This document shows, one piece after another, positions 7,712-14,236 of a stretch of DNA of 28,839 nucleotides. A program made the translations under genes and the position numbers. The DNA is taken from positions 1-28,839 of the forward strand of contig CALRIM020000013.1 of NCBI GenBank assembly GCA_943360385.1. The letters are read 5' to 3'. Source of the DNA: CAJBVG01 sp943360385. GTDB taxonomy: Bacteria > Bacteroidota > Bacteroidia > Sphingobacteriales > Sphingobacteriaceae. Every line of letters starts with the position of its first letter. The stretch's first letter is position 1. Under the pieces are notes generated by a model. The model did not search any database, had not been told where the DNA came from, and worked only from the letters and a program-made list of their open reading frames with translations.

Positions 7712-9119
7712 TAACGGGAGCTAGAAAACTAGTTTTAACAGTTTCTAATACTTTACCATCCGATAATACTTCTACTTTAATTTTAGTACTTCGTTTATGT
7801 AAATCTGATGGTTTAATGTAAATAAACATACTACCTTGTGCTGCTCCTTCTTTTTTACTAATTACGCTATCTATCCCAATTACCTTAATGGTAGCAGGTA
7901 TATCGTCTACTTTAAATTGAATGGATAAATCTTTATGAGTTTTATTATTTACTTTAAAGTTATACAAATTACTTATGGTTCCATCGGTGTTTTCTTGATA
8001 CATAACACCAGGTGTTCTAAGAATAGTTGTCTCTGTATCTGCTCTGCTGATGAAAGCGAAACTTAATATTCCCAATAATAAAATAAGCACTGCTGAGTAC
8101 CCTATAATTCTTGGTGTAATTTTCAACTTTACTCTTTCAGCAATACCTTTTTCAGACGCATAGGTAATTAATCCACGAGGTAAACCAACCTTATCCATTA
8201 TATGATCGCATGCATCTATACATGCAGTACAGTTTACACATTCTAACTGAGTCCCATTTCTAATGTCTATACCTGTAGGGCAAACAGCCACACATTGATG
8301 ACAATCTATACAATCGCCAATAGTACGCTCTTCTCCTTTATGTAATTTTCCGCGTTTTTCTCCACGCATATAATCATATGCAACCACAATAGAATTTTTA
8401 TCGAGCAATACTCCTTGCAATCTTCCGTAAGGGCACGCTACAATACAAACTTGCTCTCTGAAAAAAGCAAACACTCCGTAAAATATTCCAGTAAATAATA
8501 AGAGTGAGGTTAAATCTCCTACATGTTGACTAATGGGTTCCGAGATAAGTTTGAACAATTCATCGGTGCTTATTAAGTAGGCTAAAAAAGTATTTGCAAT
8601 TAAAAATGATATACAAAAAAAGATTACATGTTTAACAAACTTTCTCCAGAACTTATTAAAATTCATTGGGGCTTTATTTAAAGCACGTTGTTTGTTTGCA
8701 TCTCCTTCAATAAGATATTCTATTTTCCGAAAAACCATTTCAAGGAAAACAGTTTGCGGACAAACCCAACCACAAAACAAACGCCCATAAACAACTGTAA
8801 ATAAAATGATAAAAACCATGAATGTAATCATGGTTAAACCGAGGAGGGCAAAATCTTGTGGGCCAAAAAGCAATCCAAATATAATGAACTTTCGTTCTAG
8901 GATATTGAACATCATTAAGGGCTCGCCATTTAGACGCAAAAAAGGCATGCCAAAGAGCAGTATCAAACATGCGATGGCAACCACCACACGATATTGATGA
9001 AACCTGCCCTTTGGTTTCTGAGGGTACACCCAAACCCTCTTGCCTTCACTATCTATTGTTGCGACAGAGTCGCGGAAACTTTGATCTAACTCTTGGTAGA
9101 TGTTATCTTCTTCTCTCAT
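7707..9119 (-). CDS. ccoG: Cytochrome cbb3 oxidase accessory protein CcoG (FixG)
   Basis: A 470-residue membrane ferredoxin-like protein; in proteobacteria CcoG acts in copper reduction and assembly of cbb3 oxidase. Hydrophobic segments lie near 43-63, 95-115, 165-185, 205-220 and 335-355. Two 4Fe-4S motifs are complete: C270xxC273xxC276xxxC280-P and C294xxC297xxC300xxxC304. The extra membrane cysteine motifs C116GWVC120-P and C225IVAC229-P of the family are also present. The C-terminal part is an Ig-like periplasmic domain. It starts 2 bp after the ccoP stop codon, so it is in the same operon. Confidence 0.96.
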   Translation of the reverse strand: MREEDNIYQELDQSFRDSVATIDSEGKRVWVYPQKPKGRFHQYRVVVAIACLILLFGMPFLRLNGEPLMMFNILERKFIIFGLLFGPQDFALLGLTMITFMVFIILFTVVYGRLFCGWVCPQTVFLEMVFRKIEYLIEGDANKQRALNKAPMNFNKFWRKFVKHVIFFCISFLIANTFLAYLISTDELFKLISEPISQHVGDLTSLLLFTGIFYGVFAFFREQVCIVACPYGRLQGVLLDKNSIVVAYDYMRGEKRGKLHKGEERTIGDCIDCHQCVAVCPTGIDIRNGTQLECVNCTACIDACDHIMDKVGLPRGLITYASEKGIAERVKLKITPRIIGYSAVLILLLGILSFAFISRADTETTILRTPGVMYQENTDGTISNLYNFKVNNKTHKDLSIQFKVDDIPATIKVIGIDSVISKKEGAAQGSMFIYIKPSDLHKRSTKIKVEVLSDGKVLETVKTSFLAPVN

Positions 9120-9121
9120 AA

Positions 9122-10339
9122 TTATTTTGCAGATGCTACCACGGTAGAATCTGATGTACTTAACGCTTTTGTTGAATCAACACTTGCTGAGTCTGTGGCT
9201 GCTTCCTCTGTATATAAATTTCCTTGAGGAGCTTTTGCATTAGCAGGATTAGTCCCTTTAAGTGTTAAAATATAACTTGCTACTTGTTGCATTTCTGAAG
9301 GGTTCATTTGGTTTTGCCAAGAAATCATCCCTTTTTCTTGCACTCCGTATTTAATTGTTTTAAATACATTTTTTATTCCCCCACCATGAATCCAATATTC
9401 ATCTGTTAAATTTGGACCAACTCCACCTTCTCCATTTTGTCCATGACAGGCAGCGCATTTGGTTACAAAAGCACCTTTACCTTTTGAAATTAAAGAAGCA
9501 TCTGTTAACACCACTACACTATTTTCATCGATATTGGCAGCATTCTTTTTAAGCATTTCTGTTTTTTGTTGTTGTGCCTGAGCAATAGCATTTTCATACT
9601 CCGCTTTTTGATTTGGGCCGCCGCCGTATGTAAAGTATATTAAATAAACAACTGCAAAAACTATTGTAGCATAGAACATATATACCCACCAAGGTGGAAG
9701 ACTATTATCCAATTCACGTATTCCATCGTAATCATGATCGGTAGCTACATCCGACTCGTGCTCAATCGGAATAGACTTCGTCATGCGTTTATAAATGGCA
9801 GACAAAGTCCATTTCGATTCTTTTGCATCTTTATAACCAAGAGCAATGAGCATCTTTTGTAGTATTGAAAAAAGGTATAGTATTACAAATAATTCTATCA
9901 AAACTACTACTGCTAATACAATAACTGTATTAGGCTCTAAAGCTCCAATAATTGCTTGTGTTTGAGTAGTAGAAGTTACAGTTGTTGCTGCAACAGGGTC
10001 TGTAGTTTGTGCATTCGACTGGTGACTTACGAACAAGAAAAGAATTAAAAATAGGCTTGCTACTTTACCGAACTTTTCTTTTACTTTATTATTAACAAGT
10101 CCTACTAATACAGAACCAATGGCTACAATTACTAAAAGTAATCCGAATATTGCAAATGCAAATACCCAAAACAAAGGACTACTCCAAAGTGATACTCCAG
10201 CTGGTGCGCTTGCTGTGGCAGCTGTAGTGGCAGTGGCAGCGTCTTGTGCATAACCACTGAAGATGATCATCATAAAAAACATCAACAATGCAATGCTTTT
10301 CGCAAAAGAATGACGCATCATATATATTAACTTATTCAT
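9122..10339 (-). CDS. ccoP: cbb3 oxidase subunit III (CcoP), mono-heme
   Basis: The membrane-bound cytochrome c subunit of cbb3 oxidase, delivering electrons to CcoNO. One heme-c site, CAACH (C295/C298/H299 from the chosen start), is visible with GVGPNLTDEYWIHGG after it; proteobacterial CcoP has two, but a single heme is usual in Bacteroidota. NSLPPWWVYMFYATIVFAVV is the CcoP N-terminal-domain helix. Upstream of it there are four more hydrophobic stretches: a signal peptide ending SGYAQ, a TM helix, a second signal-like segment ending SNAQ, and another TM helix. I chose the ATG at 10339, which overlaps the ccoQ stop by 8 bp; ATGs at 10366 (35-bp overlap) and 10321 are alternatives. The C-terminal tail is rich in S, T and A and probably disordered. 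Confidence 0.9.
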   Translation of the reverse strand: MNKLIYMMRHSFAKSIALLMFFMMIIFSGYAQDAATATTAATASAPAGVSLWSSPLFWVFAFAIFGLLLVIVAIGSVLVGLVNNKVKEKFGKVASLFLILFLFVSHQSNAQTTDPVAATTVTSTTQTQAIIGALEPNTVIVLAVVVLIELFVILYLFSILQKMLIALGYKDAKESKWTLSAIYKRMTKSIPIEHESDVATDHDYDGIRELDNSLPPWWVYMFYATIVFAVVYLIYFTYGGGPNQKAEYENAIAQAQQQKTEMLKKNAANIDENSVVVLTDASLISKGKGAFVTKCAACHGQNGEGGVGPNLTDEYWIHGGGIKNVFKTIKYGVQEKGMISWQNQMNPSEMQQVASYILTLKGTNPANAKAPQGNLYTEEAATDSASVDSTKALSTSDSTVVASAK

Positions 10340-10526
10340 GTTTGCTATAGTTAAGGTTTTCATCATTATTTTCTAAAGGCATATCGCTCATTTTTTGGAT
10401 ATAATTTTTATCTGACTTAATCACATAAACAATTAATGCGACAAAAAATAGAACAAATATAATCAGCGAAATCAGTGGGTAGATTTCTACGTTTACAATT
10501 TCGCTGAGATAGTTTATAAATTTCAT
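10332..10526 (-). CDS. ccoQ: cbb3 oxidase small subunit CcoQ-like
   Basis: A 64-residue protein with one TM helix at about 15-38 (IYPLISLIIFVLFFVALIVYVI) and a short charged C-terminus (KSDKNYIQKMSDMPLEN) like CcoQ/FixQ proteins, which stabilise the oxidase. It lies between ccoNO (8-bp gap) and ccoP (overlap), exactly where CcoQ is expected. Confidence 0.87.
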   Translation of the reverse strand: MKFINYLSEIVNVEIYPLISLIIFVLFFVALIVYVIKSDKNYIQKMSDMPLENNDENLNYSKHE

Positions 10527-10534
10527 ATCTATAA

Positions 10535-12664
10535 TTAATTAGTAACTGCTTCTTTATTAGCTTTTATATCTGTTCCTAATCTTTGCAAGTAAGCAATCAT
10601 TGCAATTATTTCTTTGTTAGATACAGTTTTTATACCTGCTTCTGCTAAGTTTTTAACAACAGAATCTGCTTGATGCATTAAATCTCTATTTGCTATTTTA
10701 TCATAACCAACAGGATACGGAACACCTAATGTTTGCATCGCTCTAATTTTTGCCGCTGTGGTACTTGTATCTAAATCATTATCTAACATCCAAGCATAAC
10801 TAGGCATAATAGATCCTGGCGACATTGAACTAGGTTCTAACATATGGTTATAGTGCCAAGAATCTGGGTATTTGTTACCTACTCTATGTAAATCCGGACC
10901 AGTACGTTTAGACCCCCATTGGAATGGATGATCGTATACAAATTCTCCAGCCTTAGAATATTCCCCGTATCGTTCAGTTTCCGAACGGAATGGACGAACC
11001 ATTTGTGAGTGACAGGTATAGCAACCTTCACGAACATATAAATCTCTTCCTTGAAGCTCTAATGGAGTATATGGTTTTACACTTGCAATAGTTGGAATAT
11101 TACTTTTAACTAAGAATGTAGGAACCATTTCTATTATACCGCCAATTAGGATTACGACTAAACTTAAAATCATTAATTGTGTAGGGCGACGTTCAATCCA
11201 ACGATGCCAGTGTTCACCTTTATGTACTGCATAATTTTTCTCTAATGCAGGTGCTTCAGCTGCTTCATTAGCAATTAATTTACCAGATGCTGCTGTTTTT
11301 AATAAGTTAAATGTCATTACAATTACACCTGTTAAATACAATGCACCACCGATGCTTCTCATCGCATACATTGGTAATATTTGTGTAACCGTTTCTAGGA
11401 AATTTGGATATTTTAAAAATCCATCAGCAGTGAATTCTTTCCACATTAAACTTTGAGTAATTCCTGCCCAATACAATGGAATTGCATAGAATAAGATACC
11501 TAACGTTCCAATCCAGAAATGGAAGTTTGCTAATTTCTTTGAATATAATTCTTTTCCAAATAAACGTGGGAATAACCAGTATAACATACCAAATGTTAAG
11601 AACCCATTCCATCCTAATGCTCCAACGTGCACATGCGCTACAATCCAATCTGTAAAGTGAGCAATTGCATTTACGTTTTTAAGCGATAACATTGGGCCTT
11701 CGAAAGTAGACATACCATAAGCGGTAATTGCTACTACAAAGAATTTCAAGATTACATCTTCACGAACTTTATCCCAAACACCTCTTAATGTTAACAATCC
11801 ATTAATCATACCACCCCAAGATGGAGCGATTAGCATTACCGAAAACACAACACCTAAAGACTGTGCCCAATCTGGTAAAGAAGTATATAATAAATGGTGA
11901 GGTCCTGCCCAGATATATAAGAATATTAATGCCCAAAAGTGAACAATAGATAAACGGTAAGAATAAACCGGACGGTTAGCGGCTTTAGGAACAAAATAAT
12001 ACATCAATCCTAAATATGGTGTAGTTAAGAAGAATGCAACCGCGTTATGGCCATACCACCATTGAACTAATGCATCTTGTACACCTGCATACCATGAGTA
12101 ACTTTTAAAGAAACTTATTGGCAACTCAAAAGAGTTCACTAAATGTAAAACAGCAACCGTAACAAATGTTGCAATATAAAACCAGATAGCTACGTATAAA
12201 TGACGCTCTCTTCTCTTTAATATTGTTCCGAACATGTTCCAACCGAAAACTACCCAAATTAAGGTAATTGCGATATCAATTGGCCATTCTAACTCTGCAT
12301 ATTCCTTTCCAGTTGTTAACCCTAACGGCAAAGACACTGCTGCTGCTAAAATGATAATTTGCCATCCCCAGAAATTAATATTACTAAGTACATCACTAAA
12401 CATTCTCGTTTTACACAAGCGCTGTAAAGAGTAGTACACCCCGGCGAAAATACCATTCCCAACGAAGGCGAAAATTACCGCGTTGGTGTGTAATGGACGA
12501 ATACGACCGTAAGTAGTAAATGGAATTCCGAAATTGAGCTGAGGAAAAACTAGTTGGAGTGCAATGAGCAATCCAACAGTCATACCTATCAATCCGAATA
12601 AGATAGATGCGTATGCAAAGTTACGCACAATCTTGTTGTCATAATAGAACTTTTCTGTTTGCAT
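10535..12664 (-). CDS. ccoNO: Fused cbb3 oxidase subunits I and II (CcoNO)
   Basis: A 709-residue fusion of the catalytic heme-copper subunit CcoN (about 1-465) and the mono-heme cytochrome c subunit CcoO (about 495-709), the normal arrangement in Bacteroidota. It reduces O2 to water with high affinity and pumps protons in the inner membrane. CcoN ligands are visible: H59 in RPLHTNAV (low-spin heme), the CuB His H206 in WWYGHNAVAFF with the adjacent Tyr, H256-H257 in GPHHLLYT, and H344/H346 in VAHVHVGALGWNG. CcoO has the heme motif C548YTCH552-SQMVRPF and MPSYAWM, whose Met is the probable axial ligand. It follows ccoS by 23 bp. The FNR-like box upstream of ccoS should control it. Confidence 0.98.
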   Translation of the reverse strand: MQTEKFYYDNKIVRNFAYASILFGLIGMTVGLLIALQLVFPQLNFGIPFTTYGRIRPLHTNAVIFAFVGNGIFAGVYYSLQRLCKTRMFSDVLSNINFWGWQIIILAAAVSLPLGLTTGKEYAELEWPIDIAITLIWVVFGWNMFGTILKRRERHLYVAIWFYIATFVTVAVLHLVNSFELPISFFKSYSWYAGVQDALVQWWYGHNAVAFFLTTPYLGLMYYFVPKAANRPVYSYRLSIVHFWALIFLYIWAGPHHLLYTSLPDWAQSLGVVFSVMLIAPSWGGMINGLLTLRGVWDKVREDVILKFFVVAITAYGMSTFEGPMLSLKNVNAIAHFTDWIVAHVHVGALGWNGFLTFGMLYWLFPRLFGKELYSKKLANFHFWIGTLGILFYAIPLYWAGITQSLMWKEFTADGFLKYPNFLETVTQILPMYAMRSIGGALYLTGVIVMTFNLLKTAASGKLIANEAAEAPALEKNYAVHKGEHWHRWIERRPTQLMILSLVVILIGGIIEMVPTFLVKSNIPTIASVKPYTPLELQGRDLYVREGCYTCHSQMVRPFRSETERYGEYSKAGEFVYDHPFQWGSKRTGPDLHRVGNKYPDSWHYNHMLEPSSMSPGSIMPSYAWMLDNDLDTSTTAAKIRAMQTLGVPYPVGYDKIANRDLMHQADSVVKNLAEAGIKTVSNKEIIAMIAYLQRLGTDIKANKEAVTN

Positions 12665-12687
12665 AATTACTTATGTATTGGTTTAGT

Positions 12688-12867
12688 TTAATTTTTATTA
12701 TTTATATCTTGATTTTGCATTTCTTGTTCTTTGTCATCGAAAAGCATACGTACGGAAGGTGTGTAATCATCATCATATTGTCCGTTTCGCACAGACCAAA
12801 TGAAAGAGCCCAAGAACCCTAGGGCAACCAATAAACTGATACTTATTAGCAAAATCAATACACTCAT
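12688..12867 (-). CDS. ccoS: cbb3 oxidase maturation protein CcoS (59 aa)
   Basis: A short gene that is easy to miss. The translation begins MSVLILLISISLLVALGFLG, giving a single TM helix at about 3-24, then SFIWSVRNGQYDDDYTPSVR and MLFDDKE. The helix followed by W..xxGQyDD and the acidic tail is the CcoS signature; CcoS is needed for cofactor (heme b and copper) insertion into CcoN. It is the first gene of the cco operon. The copper P-type ATPase CcoI that normally precedes ccoS is not here; a divergent truncated hemoglobin takes its place. ATG is at 12865-12867 and the TAA stop at 12688-12690. Confidence 0.92.
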   Translation of the reverse strand: MSVLILLISISLLVALGFLGSFIWSVRNGQYDDDYTPSVRMLFDDKEQEMQNQDINNKN

Positions 12868-12887
12868 AGTATACTTTCTTAACGATG

Positions 12888-12895
12888 TAAAAATA
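12888..12895 (-). promoter_or_regulatory. -7 element of cco operon promoter
   Basis: On the minus strand this reads TATTTTTA, one base off the Bacteroidota TAnnTTTG consensus. It lies 21 bp before the ccoS ATG. Its distal end is 36.5 bp from the centre of the FNR-like box at 12918-12931, exactly the same distance as in the divergent hemoglobin promoter, which supports it despite the mismatch. Confidence 0.5.
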
Positions 12896-12917
12896 CCTTG
12901 TCAGAGATGCAAAAAAG

Positions 12918-12931
12918 CTGATTTTTATCAA
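12918..12931. promoter_or_regulatory. FNR-like box 1 (cco operon)
   Basis: CTGATTTTTATCAA matches the FNR consensus TTGAT-N4-ATCAA at 9 of 10 defined positions. It would be centred about 43 bp before the predicted start of the ccoS-ccoNOQPGH transcript, near the class II activator position. The FNR-like protein encoded at 19800-20513 is the obvious candidate ligand (inference). Confidence 0.72.
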
Positions 12932-12939
12932 AATATTAT

Positions 12940-12953
12940 ATGATTTTTATCAT
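12940..12953. promoter_or_regulatory. FNR-like box 2 (truncated hemoglobin)
   Basis: ATGATTTTTATCAT is a palindrome with the TGAT-N4-ATCA core and the same TTTT centre as box 1. The box centres are 22 bp apart, two helical turns, so both would face the same side of the DNA. This one serves the plus-strand hemoglobin promoter. Confidence 0.72.
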
Positions 12954-12975
12954 ATAATTTAAAATAATGGCATTA

Positions 12976-12983
12976 TATATTTG
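12976..12983 (+). promoter_or_regulatory. -7 element of truncated hemoglobin promoter
   Basis: TATATTTG is a perfect TAnnTTTG element 30 bp before the ATG. No TTG -33 element is present at the right distance; the FNR-like box 2 lies there instead, as expected for an activator-dependent promoter. Confidence 0.6.
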
Positions 12984-13012
12984 TAGGTAATGCACCTATT
13001 GAAAATTGTAGT

Positions 13013-13405
13013 ATGAGGAAAGATATTGAAAATATTGAAGATATCAAAGTATTAGTTGATTCGTTTTACGCAAAAGTGAACCAGGATGAACTATTATCTC
13101 CCATCTTTAATAAGATTGCTAAAGTTAATTGGGATGCACATCTACCAAGAATGTACCAGTTCTGGGAAGGGTTACTATTAGACAAGAGCGAATATCGCGG
13201 TCAACCTTTTGATAAGCACGCAGCACATAGCGAACATATACATGCACAACACTTTGATCGTTGGATAAAGCTCTTCGAAGAAACAATTAATGAACATTTT
13301 GAAGGCGAAAAAGCAACACTTGCCAAAACAAGGGCAAGTAGTATTGGGGCAATCTTTCAGTATAAACTAGACTTTATTAGAAATAACCCTCCAATAGAAA
13401 GATAG
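13013..13405 (+). CDS. Group III truncated hemoglobin
   Basis: A 130-residue 2-over-2 globin. Family features: DIKVLVDSFYAKVNQDELLSP at the B-helix region, MYQFWEGLLL, and the proximal heme ligand H80 in QHFDRWIKLF, the hallmark of group III truncated hemoglobins. Length is normal. These proteins bind O2 or NO; a role in supplying O2 or detoxifying NO near a high-affinity oxidase is often proposed but not settled. It is transcribed divergently from the cbb3 operon and shares with it a mirror-symmetric FNR-type control region, which supports a low-oxygen function. It converges on the Xre gene with only 5 bp between stop codons and no terminator. Confidence 0.92.
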   Translation: MRKDIENIEDIKVLVDSFYAKVNQDELLSPIFNKIAKVNWDAHLPRMYQFWEGLLLDKSEYRGQPFDKHAAHSEHIHAQHFDRWIKLFEETINEHFEGEKATLAKTRASSIGAIFQYKLDFIRNNPPIER

Positions 13406-13410
13406 GCCAC

Positions 13411-13746
13411 TTACACTTGGTTTAGAAGTTTTAACAATAATTCCCTTTGCTCAATAATATTACTTAGGATACTTCTTATTACTTCAATATTTAATTTATC
13501 AACGCCTTCATCTTCTTTAATTTTATTATCAACATAGATAAAAACTGGAATTTTATTAGCAATAATAAATTCGTGATCGACCTCCAGAATGCTTGCAATT
13601 AAATTGTAATTAGATTCTTTAGTTTTGGAAAATCCTGATTCTATTTTCGAATACGCTGGCTGAGAAATTCCAAGTCTATACGCTAGGTATACTTGACTAT
13701 AACCTTTCAATTCTCTCAATTGTCTTATGGTAATTTCGGTAATCAT
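13411..13746 (-). CDS. Xre-family HTH regulator
   Basis: A 111-residue protein. The N-terminal half (about 5-60) is a Cro/C1-type helix-turn-helix domain: IRQLRELKGYSQVYLAYRLG, then ISQPAYSKIESG as recognition helix. The C-terminal half (about 70-111) is helical and hydrophobic, probably for dimerisation. Target genes are unknown; there is no toxin or phage gene next to it. An 11-bp perfect inverted repeat ending 2 bp from the start codon suggests autorepression. The neighbour upstream on the same strand is a small Fe-S protein. Confidence 0.85.
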   Translation of the reverse strand: MITEITIRQLRELKGYSQVYLAYRLGISQPAYSKIESGFSKTKESNYNLIASILEVDHEFIIANKIPVFIYVDNKIKEDEGVDKLNIEVIRSILSNIIEQRELLLKLLNQV

Positions 13747-13748
13747 TA

Positions 13749-13783
13749 AATTAGTTTAGAATAAAATTTGGCCTAAACTAATT
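13749..13783. promoter_or_regulatory. Inverted-repeat operator candidate before Xre gene
   Basis: AATTAGTTTAG (13749-13759) and its exact complement CTAAACTAATT (13773-13783) are separated by 13 bases, giving arm centres 24 bp apart. The position, directly upstream of the ATG at 13746, fits an autoregulatory operator. As RNA it could also form an 11-bp hairpin that would occlude the translation start. Confidence 0.6.
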
Positions 13784-13831
13784 AATAATTAAGTATGTTT
13801 TATCGTCAAGAATTCTATAGTCCCAACGCGA

Positions 13832-14047
13832 CTATTTAATAGATAATGCACCAGACGGGCATTTAGAAACTGCAGAAATAATTTCATCAGAACTAGCATT
13901 GTTAATTTTTATCCATGGCGATTCCTTTGGTTGAAATACCGCAGATAAATTTTTAACACAATTTGCAGAATGTGCACATAATCCAGATTGCCATAATACA
14001 GTTATCTCTCCGTTGCTGTATTCTTTTGTGATGTTAGATTTGTCCAT
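13832..14047 (-). CDS. YjdI-like (4Fe-4S) mono-cluster protein
   Basis: A 71-residue protein of the Fer4_19 / YjdI type. It shows the expected cysteine layout: C24 and C30 in WQSGLCAHSANCVKNL and C63 in SKCPSGALS, with VFQPKESPWIKINNA between them. Such proteins are small ferredoxin-like redox proteins of unknown partner; in other bacteria they are sometimes fused or linked to GNAT acetyltransferases or CDGSH proteins. None is adjacent here. The 169-bp gap upstream is mostly tandem repeats. Confidence 0.88.
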   Translation of the reverse strand: MDKSNITKEYSNGEITVLWQSGLCAHSANCVKNLSAVFQPKESPWIKINNASSDEIISAVSKCPSGALSIK

Positions 14048-14109
14048 ATATTTAGTTTTGAGTAACTAGTAGCTAGAATAAATTTAGCTAATTGGATATA
14101 AATTTCCAA

Positions 14110-14236
14110 ACTGGATTACTGGACATGGGATTACTGGACATGGGACTTGGGACTATTGAACTGCTGGACACGTTGAACGTAATACGTATTACGAATTACG
14201 AATTACGAGTTACGAGTTACGAATTACGAGTTACAA
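14110..14236. repeat. Complex 7/8-bp tandem repeat tract before yjdI-like gene
   Basis: The part at 14110-14154 alternates 8-bp units (ACTGGATT, ACTGGACA) with 7-bp units (TGGGATT, TGGGACT), producing a 15-bp higher-order repeat that is present twice. The part at 14188-14236 has seven 7-bp units (ATTACGA or GTTACGA). The last units extend over the stop codon of the ABC1 kinase gene (14217-14219) and encode its final residues. The remaining bases 14048-14109 show weak AGTAGCT-like 7-bp words and no clear promoter. Confidence 0.82.

Noticed and set aside
8740..9033. Open frame within ccoG in another frame
   Set aside because: It lies fully inside the conserved ccoG coding sequence and encodes nothing recognisable.
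13406..13410. Terminator between truncated hemoglobin and Xre gene
   Set aside because: Stop codons are only 5 bp apart and no hairpin with a T run is visible there.
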